Positions 17,398-25,423 of a DNA stretch of 64,000 nucleotides are shown here, in pieces (position 1 is the first letter of the stretch; each line of letters begins with the position of its first letter). The translations under genes and the position numbers were made by a program. The notes below the pieces were generated by a model. The model saw nothing but the letters and a program-made list of their open reading frames with translations, was not told the DNA's origin and ran no database searches. Where the stretch lies: NCBI RefSeq assembly GCF_018224885.1, contig NZ_JAGTXB010000004.1, positions 186,001-250,000 on the forward strand. The letters are read 5' to 3'. This DNA comes from Chitinophaga hostae. Its GTDB lineage: Bacteria; Bacteroidota; Bacteroidia; Chitinophagales; Chitinophagaceae.

Positions 17398-18330
17398 ATG
17401 GATCAGATAAAAGCGGCCTTATTTGGCCTGGCCGTGGGCGATGCGCTCGGCGTACCAGTGGAGTTCAGAGAAAGAGACAGCCTTAGTAAATCGCCTGTAA
17501 CCGACATGCGCGGTTATGGATCGCATAACCAACCACCCGGCACCTGGTCGGACGATAGTTCCCTGGCGTTTTGCCTGGCGGATGCTTTAACTGTTGGTTT
17601 TGACCTGTCATTGATCGCGCAGAATTTTGTGAATTGGCGATACCATCAGTTCTGGACGCCGCACGGAGAAGTATTTGATATCGGTATCACCACTTCGGAG
17701 GCGATTTACCGGCTGAAGAACGGCGCCGCACCAGCAACCGCAGGAGGATTTTATGAAGATGAAAATGGGAATGGCTCGCTGATGAGAATTTTACCCCTGC
17801 TATTTTATCACAGGAATAAACCCGTTGAAGAAAGATTTGAACTCACAAAACTGGTTTCTTCGATTACACATGGGCATATGCGTGCCGTCATTGCCTGCTT
17901 TTATTATCTGGAATTTGCCCGGTTAATCCTCGGGGGAAAGAACAAACTGGAAGTATTTCTGTCTCTCCAGCAAACCCTTCCCGGTTTTATTCAACAGGTG
18001 GGTATCCATCCTGGTGAAATAGCAAAATTCAATCGCCTGTTAAAAGAAGACCTGCAGTTTGCCCCTGAGTCTACCATCAGTAGCGGCGGATATGTATTGC
18101 ATACGCTGGAAGCCAGTATCTGGTGCATATTGACAACAGATAACTATACCGATGCGGTGTTGAAAGCGGTGAACCTCGGCAGGGATACGGATACCACAGG
18201 GGCGGTTACAGGCGGACTGGCAGGGTTGATATATGGGCTGGATGGCATTCCTGGAAAGTGGATCAATCAGCTGGCACGGAGAAAAGATATTGATATGTTG
18301 GCGGAACGAATGGCAGCGGCAGGGCAATAA
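17398..18330 (+). CDS. ADP-ribosylglycohydrolase (DraG/ARH family)
   Basis: 310 residues, the usual family length. Metal-binding and catalytic motifs are intact: GDALGVPVEF near the N-terminus, TWSDDSSLAFCLADAL (the family norm is T-D-D-T) about residue 47, and GRDTDTTGAVTGGLAG about residue 262, which supplies the second metal ligands. Family members remove ADP-ribose from modified arginine or other acceptors, or act on free ADP-ribose derivatives, in the cytoplasm with two Mg or Mn ions. No ADP-ribosyltransferase or toxin gene is adjacent, so its target is unknown. It begins right after the terminator of the SDR gene and has its own terminator. Confidence 0.9.
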   Translation: MDQIKAALFGLAVGDALGVPVEFRERDSLSKSPVTDMRGYGSHNQPPGTWSDDSSLAFCLADALTVGFDLSLIAQNFVNWRYHQFWTPHGEVFDIGITTSEAIYRLKNGAAPATAGGFYEDENGNGSLMRILPLLFYHRNKPVEERFELTKLVSSITHGHMRAVIACFYYLEFARLILGGKNKLEVFLSLQQTLPGFIQQVGIHPGEIAKFNRLLKEDLQFAPESTISSGGYVLHTLEASIWCILTTDNYTDAVLKAVNLGRDTDTTGAVTGGLAGLIYGLDGIPGKWINQLARRKDIDMLAERMAAAGQ

Positions 18331-18444
18331 GAAGAAGGTACTTCATATAATTGCTACTAACGGTTAGGGATATATGTTCCTGGATAATGGGGAATATGGC
18401 GCCGCTGCCGGTTTATCCCGATGTTAAATATACGGTTATTTGGG

Positions 18445-18478
18445 AAGCCGGAGCCACTGTTGGCCCCGGCTTTTTTTT
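18445..18478 (+). terminator. Rho-independent terminator after the ADP-ribosylglycohydrolase gene
   Basis: GCCGGAGCC and GGCCCCGGC pair with a single mismatch and are followed by eight T on the plus strand. Confidence 0.75.
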
Positions 18479-18509
18479 GTTGATAAGCAGAACCGGTATC
18501 AACCGTTAA

Positions 18510-20636
18510 CTATAATGTTGTTACTGTTTTTTCCGACAGGGTTTTATTATAAATTTTCAGATCGCTGATGTAACCTTTGAAGCTGTTGCCAGCGCCTCCG
18601 ATATATTGCAACGGGAAGAACAAAGTTTGTACGATGGCTATTTTGCTTTTGGATTCAGGGAACTGTTGTACACGTCCTTCCATTTTTTCCACTAATACGC
18701 CGTTTGCATACAGGGAGGTACCTTTGTTATTCCCAATTATCACCAGATGCGTCCATTTATTTTCAGGAATGGTATAATTGAATGAGTAATGATAGTTTTC
18801 CCTGGAGAAGCCCAGCCTTCCGCTTGTTTGCTGCTTTAGTTTTACTACTGCATCTTGTGAGGAGAAGAGCACCGCATCGGGCTTATTATTTTTTTCAGGC
18901 CATACATAAAAAGATACCGTATAGTCGTAACCGATACCAATCGTATTTGTTTTGACGTAGCTATCCGAAGCTTCTAAATGAACTGCCTGTCGGCCTTTAT
19001 ATTTTCCTGCAGCAGCATGATGGAAAACCAGCTGGTTGTTTTTATCTGCAGAAGATGCTGACAGCGGCAGCAGGGAATCGGTGTTCAGCTTACCGCGTAT
19101 ATTCAGGCCGGGGCCTTCGCCAATAGCTGTTGCATGCCTGGAAAAGGTATCATAGCTCAAGCGTTGTTCTTTGCCTGTCCACATTTTTTCTGCGAGCACC
19201 TGCATAGCTGGAAACACCCTGTCATGCACATCTTTTTCGGTGATACCATTACCGGCATGATCATTCCATACAGCAAAAGATCCGCCTTTTATCTGGGGGT
19301 TGGTTTCATCAAATACCTGGTCGCCGATAACAGCGGGCGTCCATTTATTGTAAAGATTTTTGGTGTTAAGATAGTCGTAGTAATAGCCGGCAGCGGGCAC
19401 TATATAAAGCCATCCGTCGGGTGTGCTGATAACGTCGTATCCCAGTTGCAGCATTTCCTTTGGATCGGCATAGCCATTGTACCATAGGTTCATGGTAACG
19501 CCTTTGGTACGTACCTGTGTATTGCCCTTATTGTTGGTGAGTGAACCCCACAGCCTTACTTTTTTGCCATACTGTTGTACCAGGTCGATATAGTGGTTCA
19601 TGAAACTGCGGAATTGTTCTGATTCGGCTTTACTGTATTCATCAGTTCCTATATGTACTTCATCGCCTCTGAACACCGGGTTAGGGCCTTGCAGGTATTC
19701 TTTGAATACATTGTCTATCACCTCGTAAGTTTTTGGATTATAGAGGTCGAGGTGATCCTTACCATATTTACTGCTGCCAATTTCAGGAAAAACTTTGGTG
19801 AAAGCGAGCGAATGGGCAGGGACGTCTATTTCCGGGATGATCTTCACGCAGAAGCTGTCGGCCAGTTGCTGTAACGCAATAAATTCGGCTTTGGTATAGT
19901 GTCCGTCCTTTGCCGTCAGGGAAGGGTAAGTGCTGCTTTCCAGCCTGAATGCGCTATAGGTGCTGTCCCAGTTGTTATGAAAGAATTGTTTGAACGCAGC
20001 ATCATTCAGGTGTATATGGAAGTCGCTCATTTTATAATAAGACATGAACTTTACGTACTCACGCAGAAACGCCATGGAGAAGAATTTCCGGCCAACGTCC
20101 AATACGAATCCTCTTACCGGCCAGCGGGGAAAATCGGTGATGTTGCCCCGTGGAATGCTGTGTTGCTGCGATTGTTCCAGGAGCTGGAGTATTGTTCTTG
20201 TTGCCCAGAAACAGCCTTTGGGCTGTCCGCTGATACGGATGCTGTTGTCAATTACCATGCGGTAGGCTTCTGGCCCTTGCGCAGTATCGGTTGTAACTGT
20301 AAATAAGATATCTCCTTTCTGAGGAACGGGGTTTTCGCTGACCTCTACTTTGACCGGTAAACCGGGATACTTTTCTGCCAGATCGTTCTTGAATATCGTT
20401 ACGTAAGGTTGAAGGGCTTGCTGATCCTTTGAGCTCAGCAGTATTTTTACATGTGCAGGAATGATGTAACTGCCGGTATCTCCCTGCCAGGCATGTACAG
20501 CCGGTATCGTGAATGGTATGTCGTTAACACGGCTCTGTGCAAAAACGCTGCGAAGCGGCAGGAGCAACAGTAAAAGCTGTAAGCAGCGAACGGAAAAATA
20601 CTTAAGGAAATACGCTAAGGTTAATTGTTTTTTCAT
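18510..20636 (-). CDS. GH20 beta-N-acetylhexosaminidase with C-terminal LamG-like domain
   Basis: 708 residues with a signal peptide (hydrophobic core about 14-32, cut near VFAQS). Order: GH20b alpha/beta domain (about 40-165), GH20 TIM barrel (about 170-510) and a C-terminal concanavalin/LamG-like sandwich (about 540-705). In the barrel, VLDVGRKFFS opens strand 1 and VHIGTDEYSK carries the catalytic Asp-Glu pair near residues 332-333; substrate-assisted hydrolysis of terminal GlcNAc or GalNAc is the family reaction. The LamG-like part probably binds glycan. The gene diverges from a GH95 fucosidase gene over a 310-base intergenic region, which suggests shared control of two activities that trim amino-sugar and fucose termini from glycoproteins. 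Confidence 0.93.
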   Translation of the reverse strand: MKKQLTLAYFLKYFSVRCLQLLLLLLPLRSVFAQSRVNDIPFTIPAVHAWQGDTGSYIIPAHVKILLSSKDQQALQPYVTIFKNDLAEKYPGLPVKVEVSENPVPQKGDILFTVTTDTAQGPEAYRMVIDNSIRISGQPKGCFWATRTILQLLEQSQQHSIPRGNITDFPRWPVRGFVLDVGRKFFSMAFLREYVKFMSYYKMSDFHIHLNDAAFKQFFHNNWDSTYSAFRLESSTYPSLTAKDGHYTKAEFIALQQLADSFCVKIIPEIDVPAHSLAFTKVFPEIGSSKYGKDHLDLYNPKTYEVIDNVFKEYLQGPNPVFRGDEVHIGTDEYSKAESEQFRSFMNHYIDLVQQYGKKVRLWGSLTNNKGNTQVRTKGVTMNLWYNGYADPKEMLQLGYDVISTPDGWLYIVPAAGYYYDYLNTKNLYNKWTPAVIGDQVFDETNPQIKGGSFAVWNDHAGNGITEKDVHDRVFPAMQVLAEKMWTGKEQRLSYDTFSRHATAIGEGPGLNIRGKLNTDSLLPLSASSADKNNQLVFHHAAAGKYKGRQAVHLEASDSYVKTNTIGIGYDYTVSFYVWPEKNNKPDAVLFSSQDAVVKLKQQTSGRLGFSRENYHYSFNYTIPENKWTHLVIIGNNKGTSLYANGVLVEKMEGRVQQFPESKSKIAIVQTLFFPLQYIGGAGNSFKGYISDLKIYNKTLSEKTVTTL

Positions 20637-20946
20637 TTGTTCATTTTTCTGAAATAACCGGAATAAAATATAAAAGAGAATTGTTCATTGTTCACTCTTC
20701 CCAGGAATATAGATGGCCTGGAGAATTTTGGCTAAGATATCAGCATTATGGCAGGTAAACAATGATTAATAAAGATTCTGCCTTGTTTTTTATGTTGCAA
20801 ATTACCATGATATCTATGACCCCCGAAATCTGTTTGTGCAATGCAAATAAAACATCGATGTTTGTTAATATACTGGCGATATTAACGATGTCAATAGCGT
20901 ATATTTAGCCGTTTGCAATGTTTAAAACACGTGATAAAATCGTAAA
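20637..20946. promoter_or_regulatory. Divergent control region between GH20 and GH95 genes
   Basis: No gene is present. An inverted repeat GTTAATAT (20864-20871) and ATATTAAC (20879-20886) with a 7-base spacer lies 60 bases before the fucosidase start, and a -7-like TATATTTA follows at 20900-20907. TTTGTGCAATG (20833-20843) and TTTGCAATG (20912-20920) are a loose direct repeat. The palindrome is an operator candidate for one or both genes. Confidence 0.45.
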
Positions 20947-23181
20947 ATGAGAAAGCTATTTGTTCCTCTTCTCTGTTGTATCTTCTTGTTTCTTTCCCTG
21001 GTTGTTACTTCCCTGCAGGCACGCGCCGGTACAGGTATTGGATCCGGCTACCGCTTATGGTATATGAAACCCGCAGAGAAATGGGAAACACAGGCCCTGC
21101 CCATTGGCAATGGGCGAATGGGAGCCATGTTATTTGGTGGGATTAAAAAGGAAAGGGTACAGTTTAATGAACAGAGTTTATGGGGTGGTGATAATAACTG
21201 GGATGGTGAGTATGAAACCGGTGATCATGGTTTTGGCTCCTACCGGAACTTTGGTGAGTTTGTTGTTGATTTCAATCAGGCTAACGCTGCAAACGGATAT
21301 TATCGCGCACTCGATATTCAGACTGGTGTTCATACTACCTCTTTTGAAATAGGCGACATCCGTTATAATCGGGAAGCTTTTGCCAGCCATCCTGACCAGG
21401 TAATGGTGTTCAGGTATACCGCCAGTAAAAAGGGCGCCTTGTCGGGTAAAATTTCGATGCAGTCGGCACAGGGAGCGGTAAGCGTTGCTAATGCTGATGG
21501 ATTGGGTTTTATGGATGAAATGCCCAACCATCTGAAGTATGCAGCCAACATGCATATTGACCATGAGGGAGGTAATATTTTGGTAGAAGGTAATACCTGG
21601 GTGTTTGAAAAATGCAATACTATTACCATTTATCTCGATGCGCGTACCAATTATAAACCAGATTATCAGTCCGGTTGGCGCGGGGCAGATCCGGCGCCGC
21701 TGGTTAAACAGGAAATAAGTAACGCGCGGAAAAACAGCTATCAAACGTTAGTCAGTCGCCATACAAAAGATCTTACCCGCCTTACTAAAGCAGCTTCCAT
21801 TGATATTGGGAAAACGGATGCTGATGTGTTGTTGCTGCCTACTGATGTTCGACTGGAAAAATATGCTGCAGGCGCTGTTGACCCTGACCTGGAAGAAACC
21901 TTATTCCAGTATGGCCGTTATTTGCTGGCCAGTTCTTCGCGTACAGGCGGACTGCCGGCTAATTTGCAGGGTTTGTGGAATGACAGTAACACGCCGCCAT
22001 GGGCAGGTGATTATCATAATAATATCAACATCCAGATGAATTATTGGGGCGTGGAATCCACCAATTTATCGGATTGTCATTTGCCTTTAATTGATTTTGT
22101 GAAGGCTTCCCTGGAGCCCTGCCGAATCGCTACCCAAAAAGCATTTGGAAAAAATGTGCGTGGTTGGACGGCCCGTACCAGTCAGAATATTTTTGGTGGC
22201 AATGGCTGGGAATGGAATATTCCTTCCAGTGCATGGTACGCGCAGCATGTGTTTGAACATTGGGCCTTTACAATGGATAAAGCCTATTTGCGTACAACTG
22301 CTTATCCTATTTTGAAAGAAGTGTGTGAATTTTGGGAAGACCGATTAAAGAAAATGCCGGATGGTAAGCTGATGGTACCCAATGGTTGGTCACCGGAGCA
22401 CGGTCCCCGGGAAGATGGTGTGATGCATGATCAGCAATTGGTATGGGATCTTTTTCAAAACTACCTGGATGCTGCAAAGGCACTGGGTATTGATGAAACA
22501 TACCAGGCAAAAGTAGCAGATATGCAGGCGCATCTTGCGCCAAATAAAATCGGCAAATGGGGGCAGTTACAGGAGTGGCAGGAAGACAGGGACGATCCGG
22601 ATGATCAGCACCGGCATACTTCCCACCTGTTTGCTGTATATCCCGGCCGCCAGATCAGTATGACGCTTAGCCCGGACCTGGCGAAAGCCGCCATTATTTC
22701 TTTACGGAGCCGCAGTGGTAATTACGGGAAAAGTGAAAACACGCCATTCACTGTAGCGTCCACTGTGGGCGATAGCCGCCGCTCCTGGACATGGCCCTGG
22801 CGTTGTGCGCTTTGGGCGCGTCTCGGCGAAGGCGAAAAGGCAGGCATCATGGTACGCGGACTACTTACTTATAACACCATGCCCAACCTCTTTACTACCC
22901 ACCCGCCATTCCAGATAGATGGTAACCTCGGTATCACCGGCGCGGTGGCGGAGATGTTGCTGCAAAGTCATACCGGCGAAATTCACTTGCTGCCGGGTAT
23001 ACCTGCCGCATGGGCTGCCAATGGATCTTTCAAGGGACTGAAAGCCCGCGGCGGATATACAGTTGACTGCACCTGGAAAAACGGGAAAGTTGTAAAGTAT
23101 AACATTACTGCTGCTAAACAGGAGAAAGTATGGGTTCGGGTAAATGGCGAAAGGATACAGGTGGAGGCGAAGAAAGGATAA
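20947..23181 (+). CDS. GH95 alpha-L-fucosidase
   Basis: 744 residues with an N-terminal signal peptide (core about 5-24). GH95 features in order: the beta-super-sandwich opening with LPIGNGRMGAMLFGG and NEQSLWGG, the (alpha/alpha)6 barrel with NNINIQMNYWGVE (the two Asn that activate water), SPEHGPREDG (acid Glu about 483), the RHTSHLFAVYPG segment, and DGNLGITGAVAEMLLQSH (Asp about 658). Family enzymes invert and release alpha-1,2-linked fucose, or L-galactose in some members. At 744 residues it is slightly shorter than most GH95 proteins; part of the N-terminal sandwich before the NARKNSYQ linker seems compact. It is encoded opposite a GH20 hexosaminidase and is followed by an extremely long hairpin. 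Confidence 0.93.
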   Translation: MRKLFVPLLCCIFLFLSLVVTSLQARAGTGIGSGYRLWYMKPAEKWETQALPIGNGRMGAMLFGGIKKERVQFNEQSLWGGDNNWDGEYETGDHGFGSYRNFGEFVVDFNQANAANGYYRALDIQTGVHTTSFEIGDIRYNREAFASHPDQVMVFRYTASKKGALSGKISMQSAQGAVSVANADGLGFMDEMPNHLKYAANMHIDHEGGNILVEGNTWVFEKCNTITIYLDARTNYKPDYQSGWRGADPAPLVKQEISNARKNSYQTLVSRHTKDLTRLTKAASIDIGKTDADVLLLPTDVRLEKYAAGAVDPDLEETLFQYGRYLLASSSRTGGLPANLQGLWNDSNTPPWAGDYHNNINIQMNYWGVESTNLSDCHLPLIDFVKASLEPCRIATQKAFGKNVRGWTARTSQNIFGGNGWEWNIPSSAWYAQHVFEHWAFTMDKAYLRTTAYPILKEVCEFWEDRLKKMPDGKLMVPNGWSPEHGPREDGVMHDQQLVWDLFQNYLDAAKALGIDETYQAKVADMQAHLAPNKIGKWGQLQEWQEDRDDPDDQHRHTSHLFAVYPGRQISMTLSPDLAKAAIISLRSRSGNYGKSENTPFTVASTVGDSRRSWTWPWRCALWARLGEGEKAGIMVRGLLTYNTMPNLFTTHPPFQIDGNLGITGAVAEMLLQSHTGEIHLLPGIPAAWAANGSFKGLKARGGYTVDCTWKNGKVVKYNITAAKQEKVWVRVNGERIQVEAKKG

Positions 23182-23223
23182 GCAGTATTTATCTTCACAA
23201 TTGGTCAGTACGTTTTTGAAATA

Positions 23224-23287
23224 GTCAACATTTATTAAAAATATAAAGCCCGCATCAGCGGGCTTTATATTTTTAATAAATGTTGAC
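23224..23287 (+). terminator. 30-base-pair perfect hairpin after the fucosidase gene
   Basis: Arms 23224-23253 and 23258-23287 are perfect reverse complements around the loop ATCA. The GC-rich top (GCCCGC/GCGGGC) with A/T-rich lower stem puts a T5 run on both strands, so it can terminate in either direction. It is far longer than a normal terminator. Confidence 0.85.
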
Positions 23288-23367
23288 AAAACTCATCCAT
23301 TGGAAGTGGCGGCTGCAGAAGATCGGCATCTCATTTCATATAATGTTTAATATATATTAAAAAAGTA

Positions 23368-23399
23368 TTTGTTGCTAAAAAAAAGAAGATATATATTTG
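23368..23399 (+). promoter_or_regulatory. Bacteroidota-type promoter of the adhesin operon
   Basis: TTTG (23368-23371), a 20-base spacer and TATATTTG (23392-23399) match the -33 TTTG and -7 TAnnTTTG consensus. Transcription would start near 23405, leaving about 160 untranslated bases before the ATG at 23566. No other gene lies in 23288-23565. Confidence 0.6.
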
Positions 23400-23565
23400 C
23401 CGGGTGTATTCGTGACGAGTTTTAACCCTAATCTTTTGAAGACCGTTCAACCAATAGCGAAACGTAACATTTCTGTCTTTTAGCGAGGACTAACCTTACA
23501 TCTATTTTTGGGAGCTCACTTTTTCGTGTTGTATCATAAGATACCAAACATAGGAATCTATCCTT

Positions 23566-24765
23566 ATGCATATACAAAGCAGAAGGCATTTCTTAAAAAA
23601 TGCCGCTATTTTATCTCCTGTATTTACCTTTCTGCCCTCTTACCTAACGGCCGGAGCACAGTCGAAATTTCGTATCGCGTTCATAGGTGCTGGTCCCTGG
23701 GGACAGCAGTACCTGAAGCAGGCACTCCAACACAAAGATCTGGATGTAAGAGCAATTTGTGAAACCGATCCTGTTGCCATCAACAAAAGCCTGGAACTAT
23801 TTAACCAGGCAGGTTATTTTCAGCCGGACATTTACCACAACGATTACAAAACGTTACTCTCCCGCAAGGATATTGACGCTGTTGTTATTGCGGCGCCCTG
23901 GCACCGGCACTACAGTATTGCGAAAGCAGCGATGCTGGCCGGTAAGCATGTTGCCTGCGGTTCCATAATGGGGACTACCTTTGAAGAACACCAGGATATT
24001 GTTCGTATCAGTGAGCGCACACGTTGTCAATATTTCACACTGGACGAGCATAGTTACCGATCAGACCTGCTGGCCATAACCAATATGGCGCACCAGGGAA
24101 TTTTCGGTGAACTGGAATCCATACATGCCGGCGCCAGTCACCATGTACTGCCAGCCACACATGATAAGACGGCGCTGTCGTATCCCGTTTACCCGGCAGC
24201 AGCAGTTGCCAGGATACTTGGCCTGCAAAAGGAGAATACATACGTATCCCTGCAGGTAATACAGCAAAAGCAGCAATACGTGATTAACAAACCTCTTCCC
24301 AAAAAAGAGCATACACGTTTGTTCTTTGCTTCCGGAGATGTCAGTGCTATTTGTCTCACCACCCAGCAGGGACAAAAGGTATGGCTGCAAATGGATGCGG
24401 GAGAAACGCAGCCTGTATCCACTGGGTTCCATGTGAATGGCAGCAATGGCTCCTGGGTAGATCTCTTCAATCGCATTTATCTGAAAGATAATAATCCTGT
24501 TAACCAGGTTTGGGAACATGGAAAACCCTATATACATCAATATACACAGCAGACAGATTTTTCACGTTACAAACAGGTAGAGGAAGGCAATGGTTATGCA
24601 ATGGCGTTGCAGGATTTTGCAGGTGTAATGCAGCAGCGCGATGAGCTGTCTGTATATACGGCTGCTACCAACAGCATCATCGCGCCGATGGCCGCACTTT
24701 CTGTACAGGGTGGAGGAGCAACGGTGCAATTTCCGAAATTTAGAAAACCCCGGTATGAAAATTAA
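23566..24765 (+). CDS. Tat-exported Gfo/Idh/MocA protein, GH109-like with altered active site
   Basis: 399 residues. The N-terminus SRRHFLKNAA is a twin-arginine signal. A Rossmann domain follows (FIGAGPWGQQYL about 40-51). Later blocks resemble GH109 N-acetylgalactosaminidases: TRCQYFTLDEHSY, NMAHQGIFGELESIHAG, and the end ELSVYTAATNSIIAPMAALS leading to VQFPKF. However, the loop that reads EKP in oxidoreductases or EVP in GH109 reads CGSIMG, and the GH109 GHGGMDF motif is replaced by EEGNGYAMAL, so normal catalysis is doubtful. It is also shorter than typical GH109 proteins (about 440). It heads a five-gene plus-strand series ending with a T9SS adhesin and PorP/SprF. Redox cofactor binding may remain; function unknown. 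Confidence 0.8.
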   Translation: MHIQSRRHFLKNAAILSPVFTFLPSYLTAGAQSKFRIAFIGAGPWGQQYLKQALQHKDLDVRAICETDPVAINKSLELFNQAGYFQPDIYHNDYKTLLSRKDIDAVVIAAPWHRHYSIAKAAMLAGKHVACGSIMGTTFEEHQDIVRISERTRCQYFTLDEHSYRSDLLAITNMAHQGIFGELESIHAGASHHVLPATHDKTALSYPVYPAAAVARILGLQKENTYVSLQVIQQKQQYVINKPLPKKEHTRLFFASGDVSAICLTTQQGQKVWLQMDAGETQPVSTGFHVNGSNGSWVDLFNRIYLKDNNPVNQVWEHGKPYIHQYTQQTDFSRYKQVEEGNGYAMALQDFAGVMQQRDELSVYTAATNSIIAPMAALSVQGGGATVQFPKFRKPRYEN

Positions 24766-24808
24766 ACCCTCAATAGAATAAACCCTTATTAAAATAAACC
24801 CTCATTAA
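24761..24808 (+). repeat. Three 16-base tandem repeats before the tail-collar gene
   Basis: ATTAAACCCTCAATAG, AATAAACCCTTATTAA and AATAAACCCTCATTAA lie head to tail with no spacer. The first covers the stop codon of the upstream gene and the last ends 10 bases before the next ATG. They could tune translation or spacing between the two genes. Confidence 0.8.
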
Positions 24809-24818
24809 AATTTAATCT

Positions 24819-25415
24819 ATGGATCAACCGCTATTAGCCGCGATTATTCTATTTGCCGGCAATTTCGCACCAAGAAGCTGGGCGCTTTGCTGGGGTCAGA
24901 TTATGAGCATTGCTCAGAACACCGCGTTATTCTCCCTGTTAGGTACCACGTTCGGCGGTAATGGACAAACCACTTTCGGATTGCCGGACCTGAGAGGCCG
25001 TTTCCCGCTGGGTACCGGCCAAGGCCCCGGATTGCCTAACATTAACCTGGGTGAAATATCCGGTACACCCAATACCACGCTGGTGATCACCAACATGCCT
25101 GCACACAATCATACGGGTACTATTGCTTCGGCATCTGTGGCCCAGGCTGCAAGTGCTGTTGCTGCTACCACCAATACGCCCAGTAGTACCGTAGTACCAG
25201 CTGTGCTGCCGGTTTTTGGTGCTGGTCCAACTGCCCAGCAGATCAAAGGTTATGCAGCTCCCGACAATACTACCTTCCTTGCGCCTACCACTAATGTAAC
25301 AGGTACGGTGAACGTTGGCATCGCAGGCGGCAGTCAGCCATTCAGCATCATGAACCCTTACCTTGGTATGAACTATATCATTGCCATACAAGGTATCTTC
25401 CCCAGCCGTAACTAA
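24819..25415 (+). CDS. Phage tail-collar domain protein (MdpB/microcystin-dependent-like)
   Basis: 198 residues without a signal peptide. The first 60 residues are a clear tail-collar domain: GNFAPRSWALCWGQ, then the NTALFSLLGTTFGGNG and FGLPDLRGRFPLG motifs, as in short-tail fibre receptors and MdpB-like proteins. The middle is a low-complexity Ala/Thr/Pro segment, and the last 30 residues (QPFSIMNPYLGMNYIIAIQG) are the usual C-terminal cap. MdpB-like proteins occur outside phages in many bacteria with unknown function. There are no head, tail-tube or baseplate genes nearby, so this is not a prophage remnant. The next gene starts 8 bases later, which ties it to a substrate-binding-type protein and the giant adhesin. 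Confidence 0.88.
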   Translation: MDQPLLAAIILFAGNFAPRSWALCWGQIMSIAQNTALFSLLGTTFGGNGQTTFGLPDLRGRFPLGTGQGPGLPNINLGEISGTPNTTLVITNMPAHNHTGTIASASVAQAASAVAATTNTPSSTVVPAVLPVFGAGPTAQQIKGYAAPDNTTFLAPTTNVTGTVNVGIAGGSQPFSIMNPYLGMNYIIAIQGIFPSRN

Positions 25416-25423
25416 GAACTTAT

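Noticed and set aside
24819..25415. Tail-collar gene as evidence of a prophage or tailocin
   Set aside because: No capsid, sheath, tube, baseplate, lysis or integrase genes are near, and MdpB-like proteins are common outside phages.
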